Shown here piece after piece: positions 6,727 to 11,710 of a stretch of DNA of 11,710 bases. Below the pieces are notes generated by a model. The model worked only from the letters and a program-made list of their open reading frames with translations, searched no databases and had not been told where the DNA came from. Numbering within the stretch: position 1 is the stretch's first letter; every line of letters begins with the position of its first letter. The stretch is from Dictyoglomota bacterium (lineage in GTDB: Bacteria; Dictyoglomota; Dictyoglomia; Dictyoglomales; Dictyoglomaceae): contig JAKOUL010000036.1 of the NCBI GenBank assembly GCA_029776735.1, forward strand, positions 1-11,710, in the 5' to 3' direction. A program made the position numbers and the translations under genes.

Positions 6727-7116
6727 ATGTTTAGAAAAAAAGAAAGACCTGAAGTGTTAGATGCTATTATAGGACCTCATACAGAGCTGGAAGGGAAGAT
6801 TTTCTCTAATGCTTCCTTAAGGATTGATGGAAAATTTAAAGGGGAAATTGAGGCAAAAGAAACTGTAATAGTAGGTAATTCAGGATATGTGGAAGGAAAT
6901 ATTAAAGGGAATAGGGTCATCATAATAGGAGAAGTGGTAGGAAATATTTATTGTACAGGATCTTTAGAAATTTTCTCTACGGGAAAACTTAAAGGAGATA
7001 TTAAGTTAGGTGGCAAAATAACCATTGAAGAAGGTGGAGTTTTTAGGGGAAAGACAGAAAGTATTGATGAGGTGCAAGACTCAAGTTTTTATGATGTAAA
7101 TTTATTAGATTCTTGA
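6727..7116 (+). CDS. Bactofilin (polymer-forming cytoskeletal protein)
   Basis: Bactofilins self-assemble without nucleotide into filaments that lie under the membrane and recruit wall enzymes. The 129-residue protein has a short N-terminal basic tail (MFRKKERP), the beta-helical core at about 14-109 and a short acidic C-terminal tail. The core shows the regular hydrophobic-Gly repeats of the family, such as ELEGKIFSNASLRIDGKFKGEI, then GYVEGNIKG, EVVGNIY and KLKGDIKL. GGGGAGG (6715-6721) lies 5 bases before the ATG and overlaps the gap from the peptidase gene, so the two are one operon under the promoter at 5694-5722. A terminator follows 82 bases after the stop. The M23 neighbour supports a cell-shape role. 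Identification is from the repeat pattern and length. Confidence 0.93.
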   Translation: MFRKKERPEVLDAIIGPHTELEGKIFSNASLRIDGKFKGEIEAKETVIVGNSGYVEGNIKGNRVIIIGEVVGNIYCTGSLEIFSTGKLKGDIKLGGKITIEEGGVFRGKTESIDEVQDSSFYDVNLLDS

Positions 7117-7144
7117 TTTTAATGTAATTTTAAAACAGTTCCTC

Positions 7145-7173
7145 TTGCTATTTTGACTTCTCTTTTTTAGAAT
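7145..7173 (+). promoter_or_regulatory. Candidate promoter of the carbonic anhydrase operon
   Basis: TTGCTA (7145-7150), a 17-base spacer and TAGAAT (7168-7173) give a moderate sigma-70-type match: four of six and five of six bases. Transcription would start near 7180, before the terminator hairpin, and the operon's leader would then contain that hairpin. An alternative -10, TATAAC (7173-7178), lacks a well-spaced -35. Some promoter is needed here because the terminator separates the operon from the bactofilin gene. Confidence 0.35.
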
Positions 7174-7185
7174 ATAACTCAAGAG

Positions 7186-7244
7186 CTTTTCAAGGACGAA
7201 AAGGGGATTTCTCAAATATGAGATTCCCCTTTTTTGTTAAGGGG
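7186..7244 (+). promoter_or_regulatory. Possible attenuator: three mutually exclusive hairpins before the carbonic anhydrase gene
   Basis: Three stems compete. CTTTTC (7186-7191) pairs with GAAAAG (7198-7203). AAAAGGGGA (7199-7207) pairs with TCCCCTTTT (7225-7233), which is the terminator. CCCCTT (7226-7231) pairs with AAGGGG (7239-7244), which covers the Shine-Dalgarno sequence of the gene starting at 7257. Forming one blocks the next, the layout of a classical attenuator. The low complexity of the arms means chance pairing is possible. No known riboswitch motif was recognised. Confidence 0.35.
7199..7235 (+). terminator. Intrinsic terminator after the bactofilin gene
   Basis: AAAAGGGGA (7199-7207) pairs with TCCCCTTTT (7225-7233). 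An inner stem TCTC/GAGA (7210-7213 with 7220-7223) closes a 6-base loop. The downstream arm runs into six T (7230-7235). It is the only strong intrinsic terminator I see in the window and separates the cell-shape operon from the metabolic operon. It ends just 5 bases before the next ribosome binding site. Confidence 0.85.
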
Positions 7245-7256
7245 GAAGAAAACTGG

Positions 7257-7760
7257 ATGATAAGAGCTTTTGAGGATTATTATCCTCAGCTTGATGAAGA
7301 TGTATTTATGGCTGAAACAGCAGCAGTGATTGGTAGAGTAACTCTGAGAAGAGGAGTAAGTGTCTGGGATTTTGCAGTATTGAGAGGAGATCTTTCTTAT
7401 ATTTTTGTAGATGAATTCTCTAATATCCAAGAAAGCGTAGTTATTCATGTAGACGATGAAAAACCTGTAGTTTTAGGAAAGTATATAACCGTTGGGCATT
7501 CCGCAGTTCTTCATGGATGCAAAATTGGGGATAATTCTCTTATTGGTATGGGGGCAGTAATTCTTGATAATGCTGTAATAGGAGAGAACTCTATTATTGG
7601 AGCAGAAGCGTTAATTCCCGAAGGAAAAGAAATTCCTCCTGGTTCTTTAGTGATAGGGATTCCAGGTAAAGTGGTGCGAGCTCTTACTTTAGATGAGATC
7701 CATTCTATAAGGAGGAATGCTGATCTTTATTATCAATTAAGTAAAAAATATAGGAGGTGA
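7257..7760 (+). CDS. Gamma-class carbonic anhydrase-like hexapeptide-repeat protein
   Basis: The start is placed at ATG 7257 (167 residues). GGGGGAAG at 7241-7248 is 8 bases upstream, while an upstream ATG at 7218 lies in the terminator loop and would add 13 residues unlike the family. The protein is a left-handed beta-helix of [LIV]-G-x-x hexapeptide repeats with a C-terminal helix. Residues equivalent to the Methanosarcina Cam active site are present: R43 and D45 (LRGD), Q58 (NIQE), and three metal-binding histidines H64, H81 and H86. It is short and lacks the proton-shuttle loop of Cam, as in the CamH/YrdA/PaaY branch. Some of these proteins hydrate CO2 and others are acyltransferase-like or of unknown role. 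It is the first gene of an operon with an aminotransferase and SerA, and its stop overlaps the next gene's ribosome binding site. Confidence 0.9.
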   Translation: MIRAFEDYYPQLDEDVFMAETAAVIGRVTLRRGVSVWDFAVLRGDLSYIFVDEFSNIQESVVIHVDDEKPVVLGKYITVGHSAVLHGCKIGDNSLIGMGAVILDNAVIGENSIIGAEALIPEGKEIPPGSLVIGIPGKVVRALTLDEIHSIRRNADLYYQLSKKYRR

Positions 7761-7768
7761 ATAAATTT

Positions 7769-8917
7769 ATGCCTAAGCAATATCTTTTAATCCCAGGACC
7801 TACTCCAGTTCCTCAAGATGTACTTCTTGAGATGGCAAAAGAGATGGTAAATCATAGGGGTTCAGAATTTGCAAATGTAGTCAAAACTAATACGGAAATG
7901 CTTAAAAAAGTTTTTAAAACAGAGAACGATGTACTTATCTTAACAACTTCTGGAACAGGTGGAATGGAATCTGCTGTTGTAAACTTCTTTTCTCCTGAAG
8001 ACAAGGTACTTGTGGGAGTATGCGGAGAATTTGGAGAAAGATTTGCAAGGATCTGTAGGGCATATGGATTAAATGTAAAAACGCTTAATACAGAACTTGG
8101 CAAAGGAATAGAGCCAGAGGCTTTAGAGAAAGCTCTTAAAGAGGACCCTGATATAAAAGCTGTTTTGTTAACTCATAATGAAACTTCTACCGGAGTTACT
8201 AATAATTTAAAAGAACTGGCGCCTATTGTTAAGGAGAAGGAAGATAGATTACTGATCGTTGATGCAGTAAGTTCCTTAGGAGCTATAGACCTTCCTACCG
8301 ATGAGCTAAAGATTGATGTAGTAATTACTGCTTCTCAAAAGGCTTTGGAGACACCCCCAGGACTTGCTATGGTTTCTGTAAGTCCTTTGGCATGGGAGTT
8401 TAATAGTAATGCTAAACTTCCAAGATTCTATTTTGATCTGAAACAAGCAAAGAAATTCTTGGAAGATGGAGCAACACCTTTTACTCCTGCTGTTTCCATA
8501 TTCTTTGCCCTAAGAAAATCCTTAGAAAATATTTTAAGTAGAGGTTTAGAGAATAATTTCAAGAGACATATGATTTTAGGTAAAGCAGTGAGAAATGGAA
8601 TCTCTTCCTTAGGTGTATTAAAACTTCTTGCTGATGAGAAATGGGCATCAAATACTGTGACTGGAGTTTTTCCTCCTGATGGTGTGAATCCTGATGATCT
8701 CCGTAAATTTATAAGGACAAAGTATGGAGTAGTTCTTACAGGAGGTCAGGGGGCATTAAAAGGGAAAATCTTCCGAATTGGACATGTAGGTTATGTGGAA
8801 CCTACAGATATTTTAGTTGCCCTATCTTCGTTGGAAATTGCTCTTGAGGATATGGGCTTTAAGGGGTTAAAGGGGAAGGCTGTAGAGGCTGCAGAGAAAA
8901 TTTTGGCAGAAAATTAA
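7769..8917 (+). CDS. Class V aminotransferase (alanine-glyoxylate / serine-pyruvate type)
   Basis: This PLP enzyme family moves an amino group from serine, alanine or a related donor to glyoxylate or another oxo acid. ATG 7769 (382 residues) is chosen because the near-perfect ribosome binding site AGGAGGTGA (7752-7760) would be inside a reading from GTG 7757. Motifs include the N-terminal LIPGPTPVP, the cofactor-binding TTSGTGGMES (about 60-68), the aspartate of IVDAVSSLGA (D165) and the PLP-binding lysine in TASQKALETPPG (K191). The C-terminal small domain contains FRIGHVGYV. The length is typical. The SD overlaps the carbonic anhydrase stop, and serA follows 12 bases after the stop. Next to serA it could supply the transamination step of the phosphorylated serine pathway in place of SerC, or make glycine and hydroxypyruvate from serine and glyoxylate. 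Substrate cannot be read from sequence alone. Confidence 0.88.
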   Translation: MPKQYLLIPGPTPVPQDVLLEMAKEMVNHRGSEFANVVKTNTEMLKKVFKTENDVLILTTSGTGGMESAVVNFFSPEDKVLVGVCGEFGERFARICRAYGLNVKTLNTELGKGIEPEALEKALKEDPDIKAVLLTHNETSTGVTNNLKELAPIVKEKEDRLLIVDAVSSLGAIDLPTDELKIDVVITASQKALETPPGLAMVSVSPLAWEFNSNAKLPRFYFDLKQAKKFLEDGATPFTPAVSIFFALRKSLENILSRGLENNFKRHMILGKAVRNGISSLGVLKLLADEKWASNTVTGVFPPDGVNPDDLRKFIRTKYGVVLTGGQGALKGKIFRIGHVGYVEPTDILVALSSLEIALEDMGFKGLKGKAVEAAEKILAEN

Positions 8918-8929
8918 GGAGGGACAAAA

Positions 8930-10510
8930 ATGGCAAATCCGATGAAAGTATTGGTATCGGATCCAATTGCCGAAAGTGGACTTAAAAAGCTACAAGAGTA
9001 TTTTGAAGTAGATTATAAGCCGGGAATTTCAAAAGAAGAACTTTTAAATATAATCTCTCAATATTCGGGACTTGTAGTAAGATCTGAGACAAAGGTGACT
9101 AAGGATGTTATTGAAAAAGCAAATAATCTAAAAGTTATAGGAAGAGCTGGTGTTGGAGTAGATAATATTGATGTAGAAGAAGCTACAAGAAAAGGAATTT
9201 TAGTAATAAATGCTCCCGAGGGAAACACTATTGCTGCTTGTGAACATACTTTTGGTTTAATGCTTGCTATATCCAGAAAAATTCCTCAAGCTTATTTTAG
9301 TCTTAAGCAAGGTAAATGGGAAAGAAAAAACTTTGTGGGGAATGAACTTTATGGAAAGGTTCTTGGTCTTGTAGGACTTGGAAGAATTGGTTCTGAAGTA
9401 GCAAGAAGAGCAAAATCATTTAAAATGAGAATTATTGCATATGATCCCTTTATATCTCCCGAGAGAGCGAAGGACTTAGATATAGAGCTTACTAATGATC
9501 TATCATATCTTCTTAAAGAGTCTGACTATGTTTCTCTACATACCCCTCTTACCTCTGATACAAGAAACCTCATTGGTAAAAAAGAGCTTGAAATGATGAA
9601 GTCTACTGCTTATCTGATAAATTGTGCCAGGGGTGGATTAGTAGATGAAGAAGCTCTCTATGAAGTTTTAAAGGAGAAAAAGATTGCAGGTGCAGCTGTA
9701 GATGTATTTAAAGAGGAGCCTATGAAACCTGATAGTCCTCTTCTTACTCTTGACAATATATTACTTACGCCACATCTTGGAGCGTCTACTCAGGAAGCAC
9801 AAGAAAAAGTTGCTTTCATTGTCGCAGAAGATATGATTCGTTTCTTTGAAGGGGAAGTAGTGACTCACTCAGTAAATCTGCCTATTCAAGTTTCTCCAGA
9901 GATTCTTCCCATTGTAAAACTTGGAGAAAAACTGGGAAAGCTACTTGCCCAAATAACTAATTCTAATCCTGAAGAGCTTGAGATTGAAATACGTGGTGAA
10001 CTTGCCAGTAAGATAGAGACTTCACTTTCTTCTGCAGTAATAAAAGGATTTTTAGAGCCTATTCTTGGTGAGTCAGTGAATCTTATTAATGCTCTACCTA
10101 TGGCAAAGGATAGAAAGCTAAAGATTACTGAAATAAAGAAAGAAGAACCTGAAATATATAGATTTTCTTTAATATTAAGATTAAAAACTGAAAGAAATGT
10201 TGTAGAGGTTTCTGGTACTGTAACGAGGAATCAAGAAAGACTTATAAAAATACAAGACTATCATCTTGATCTAATGCTTGCTCCTTATCTCCTTATAATT
10301 TTCCATATTGATAGACCTGGAATTATTGGTCAGGTAGGTACCATCTTAGGAGAGAGCCAGATTAACATTGCAGCAATGCAGGTAGGAAGAGTAGAGATAG
10401 GAAAAGAGGCTGTTATGGTTCTTGTAATAGACAGTCCTGTTAAAGAAGAGGTCTTAGGGAAGCTAAGAAAGATTGAGAATATTGAAGAAGTTTATTATGT
10501 CTGTCTATAA
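8930..10510 (+). CDS. serA: D-3-phosphoglycerate dehydrogenase, long form with ACT domain
   Basis: SerA oxidises 3-phosphoglycerate to phosphohydroxypyruvate with NAD, the first step of serine synthesis. The 526-residue length matches the long form. The substrate-binding domain (about 1-100 and 290-318) surrounds a Rossmann domain with GLVGLGRIGSE (148-156) and an acidic D172 typical of NAD preference. Catalytic residues are R234 (NCARGG), E263 (KEEP) and H282 (TPHLGAS). An intervening ASB domain (about 320-450) and a C-terminal ACT domain (about 454-526, DRPGIIGQVG) follow; ACT domains commonly mediate serine feedback. AGGAGGG (8917-8923) lies 6 bases before the ATG and overlaps the aminotransferase stop. 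The gene ends directly against the next start with no gap. Confidence is high on family; substrate is inferred from domain layout and from the aminotransferase neighbour. Confidence 0.95.
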   Translation: MANPMKVLVSDPIAESGLKKLQEYFEVDYKPGISKEELLNIISQYSGLVVRSETKVTKDVIEKANNLKVIGRAGVGVDNIDVEEATRKGILVINAPEGNTIAACEHTFGLMLAISRKIPQAYFSLKQGKWERKNFVGNELYGKVLGLVGLGRIGSEVARRAKSFKMRIIAYDPFISPERAKDLDIELTNDLSYLLKESDYVSLHTPLTSDTRNLIGKKELEMMKSTAYLINCARGGLVDEEALYEVLKEKKIAGAAVDVFKEEPMKPDSPLLTLDNILLTPHLGASTQEAQEKVAFIVAEDMIRFFEGEVVTHSVNLPIQVSPEILPIVKLGEKLGKLLAQITNSNPEELEIEIRGELASKIETSLSSAVIKGFLEPILGESVNLINALPMAKDRKLKITEIKKEEPEIYRFSLILRLKTERNVVEVSGTVTRNQERLIKIQDYHLDLMLAPYLLIIFHIDRPGIIGQVGTILGESQINIAAMQVGRVEIGKEAVMVLVIDSPVKEEVLGKLRKIENIEEVYYVCL

Positions 10511-11098
10511 ATGGCAAAGCTTACAAGAGGATTAATACAGATATATACAGGTAATGGAAAAGGTAAAACTACAGCGTCCTTAGGGCAGGCTGTAAGAAGT
10601 CTTGGACATAATTTGAAGGTGCTTTTTGTGCAGTTTGTTAAAGGGAATAGTTTTACTGGCGAATTTCTATTTGCTCAGAAAGTTGAGGGCCTTACTTTCT
10701 GGCAATTTGGAAGGGATTGTATGTATTCTTCAGGTGTTAGGGAAAATATTATCTCTTGTAGTGAATGTTCTGAGTGTTTTATTGGCAAAGAGGGACCTAA
10801 TGAGAGAGATTTTAAGATTGTAAAAAAAGGATGGGAAAGGGTAAAAGAAGAAATAAGAAAAGGAGCGTATGATCTATTGGTGCTTGATGAAATAAGTTTA
10901 GCCGTAAAATTTAATCTTATAAGTAAAGAGGATCTTATAGATTTTCTTAAAAATAAACCTGAAGAATTAGAGATAATTCTTACAGGTAGAGATATGCCTG
11001 AAGATATATGCCACCTTGCAGATCTTGTGACAGAGATGAAAGAAATTAAACATCCATATCAAAAAGGAATATCTGCAAGGTGGGGTATTGATTATTAA
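10511..11098 (+). CDS. CobO/BtuR-type corrinoid adenosyltransferase
   Basis: This family transfers adenosyl from ATP to cob(I)alamin or cobyrinate derivatives, making the coenzyme B12 form. The 195-residue protein has the N-terminal P-loop GNGKGKTT (14-21), the core strands LFVQFVKG (38-45) and LLVLDEIS (122-129), LTGRDMPED (157-165), and the family ending TEMKEIKHPYQKGI (174-187). Near C70 is an unusual cysteine cluster: C83, C86 and C89 as CSECSEC, inside a segment of about 30 residues that most family members lack or have as a simpler loop. This could bind a metal or tune redox sensitivity. The ATG directly follows the serA stop and lacks a clear ribosome binding site, so translational coupling is likely. 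No other B12 genes are in view, so its place in this operon is a linkage of unknown meaning, perhaps salvage. Confidence 0.88.
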   Translation: MAKLTRGLIQIYTGNGKGKTTASLGQAVRSLGHNLKVLFVQFVKGNSFTGEFLFAQKVEGLTFWQFGRDCMYSSGVRENIISCSECSECFIGKEGPNERDFKIVKKGWERVKEEIRKGAYDLLVLDEISLAVKFNLISKEDLIDFLKNKPEELEIILTGRDMPEDICHLADLVTEMKEIKHPYQKGISARWGIDY

Positions 11099-11101
11099 TC
11101 T

Positions 11102-11710
11102 TTAAAACTTTAAAGTGCCTGTAAGTTTATAATTTAACCTTGTTTGATCATCTTGATCTTGAGATAAGAAAGTACTAAAGTCTACTACAAGAATATTGAG
11201 CTTTACTCCAAAACCAAGGGTATAATTTTCAAATTGGGTGATATCTCCTGCTGATCCCCATCTTAGGGTAAAGATGTTTCCAAGTTTCTGTTCAAGACCA
11301 AATCTAAAGAGACTCATATCATTTGTACTACTAAATCTTTCCACATCAATTAAATCTAAGTATAGGTTAGTAGAATTTTTGAAAAGAGAAAGATTTAATC
11401 CTATATTATATCTTACAGGTATGGTGATGGTATATTCATTATCTGAAAGCTTTTTTACCATAAAACTTTCTCCTGTGATTCCAGCTTTTAAAAAATCTGT
11501 AATGTCTATAATAAGTCCTACATTTCCCTTTAGAGCTTCCTCAGCATCTATATAAGTAACACTGGTTCCCCAATATATATTAGATGTCAGAGGAAAGGCT
11601 ATGGCTCCTTTGAAATCTTTAAAAGCATAGGTTTGTGAAGTTTTATCATAGATAAGACTCCCACTTATGGCATAAGAGCTAGTAGAAGGGATAAAATAGG
11701 AGAGGTTTAA
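11102..11710 (-). CDS. C-terminal 202 residues of a probable outer-membrane beta-barrel protein
   Basis: The minus-strand frame is open from the window edge (11710) to the TAA at 11102-11104, so the gene is cut at its 5' end and the visible internal ATG at 11459-11461 is not a start. The fragment is rich in alternating polar/hydrophobic runs (for example INLSYFI-like and LGFGVKLNILVVDFSTFL segments), with short turns rich in Asn, Asp, Ser and Gly. This is the pattern of amphipathic beta strands in a barrel wall. It ends in TRLNYKLTGTLKF, a last strand with a terminal Phe, which is the classic BAM recognition signal of outer-membrane proteins. No catalytic motif is seen. It converges tail to tail with the adenosyltransferase gene, 3 bases apart. 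Family unknown; the barrel reading is inference. Signal peptide and true length lie outside the window. Confidence 0.7.
   Translation of the reverse strand, partial: LNLSYFIPSTSSYAISGSLIYDKTSQTYAFKDFKGAIAFPLTSNIYWGTSVTYIDAEEALKGNVGLIIDITDFLKAGITGESFMVKKLSDNEYTITIPVRYNIGLNLSLFKNSTNLYLDLIDVERFSSTNDMSLFRFGLEQKLGNIFTLRWGSAGDITQFENYTLGFGVKLNILVVDFSTFLSQDQDDQTRLNYKLTGTLKF

Noticed and set aside
7218..7256. Upstream start adding 13 residues to the carbonic anhydrase-like protein
   Set aside because: The ATG at 7218 lies in the loop of the terminator hairpin, has no ribosome binding site, and the added residues do not fit the family; GGGGGAAG at 7241-7248 supports ATG 7257.
7757..7768. GTG start at 7757 for the aminotransferase
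   Set aside because: The GTG is part of the ribosome binding site AGGAGGTGA that serves ATG 7769, and MPKQYLLIPGP is the usual family N-terminus.
11107..11116. Palindrome ACTTTAAAGT between the two convergent genes as a terminator
   Set aside because: It is only 10 bp, AT-rich, without a loop or T-tract, and it overlaps the end of the barrel gene.
11238..11555. 105-codon plus-strand frame at the right edge
   Set aside because: It is antisense to the open barrel-protein frame, which has better composition and runs through the window edge.

Overview
The window is AT-rich and densely packed, with short gaps, tail-to-tail genes and AGA/AGG as the favoured arginine codons. Its proteins are Lys/Glu/Ile-rich. 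It encodes cell-wall enzymes and, at the right edge, what looks like an outer-membrane barrel protein, so the host probably has a two-membrane or toga-like envelope. Gene content and composition suggest a thermophilic bacterium close to Dictyoglomus. That placement is inference from style, not from a marker gene.

Layout. (1) 1-4602, + strand: the tail of a sigma-70 region 4-like protein, a 63-residue two-helix membrane protein, then the widespread trio MoxR AAA+ ATPase, DUF58 protein and membrane transglutaminase. The transglutaminase also has a candidate promoter of its own. (2) 4561-5590, - strand: two overlapping genes for small cysteine-rich proteins of or near the DUF6062 type, each with two CxxC...CxxH modules. 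They converge on the transglutaminase gene and the coding ends overlap by 42 bp. (3) 5591-5794: a divergent intergenic region with a consensus promoter facing right, a 13-bp direct repeat in the leader, and an extended -10 facing left directly in front of the first cysteine-rich gene. (4) 5795-7116, + strand: a membrane-anchored M23 (LytM) peptidase and a bactofilin, a known cell-shape pairing. A clear intrinsic terminator follows. (5) 7257-11098, + strand: gamma-class carbonic anhydrase-like protein, class V aminotransferase, phosphoglycerate dehydrogenase (SerA) and a CobO-type corrinoid adenosyltransferase, tightly spaced as an operon. (6) 11102-11710, - strand: the C-terminal 202 residues of a beta-strand-rich, probably outer-membrane protein, cut by the window edge.

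How the parts fit. Regions 1 and 4 concern envelope maintenance and cell shape. Region 5 is central metabolism around serine and glyoxylate, with a B12 salvage step at the end. The most interesting non-coding signal is 7186-7244, just before the carbonic anhydrase gene, where three mutually exclusive hairpins, one of them the terminator, could form an attenuator. Several start positions are set here from ribosome binding sites: 225, 7257 and 7769. No tRNA, rRNA, CRISPR array, insertion sequence or phage gene was seen. No stretch over 300 bases lacks a gene; the longest gap is 204 bases (5591-5794).
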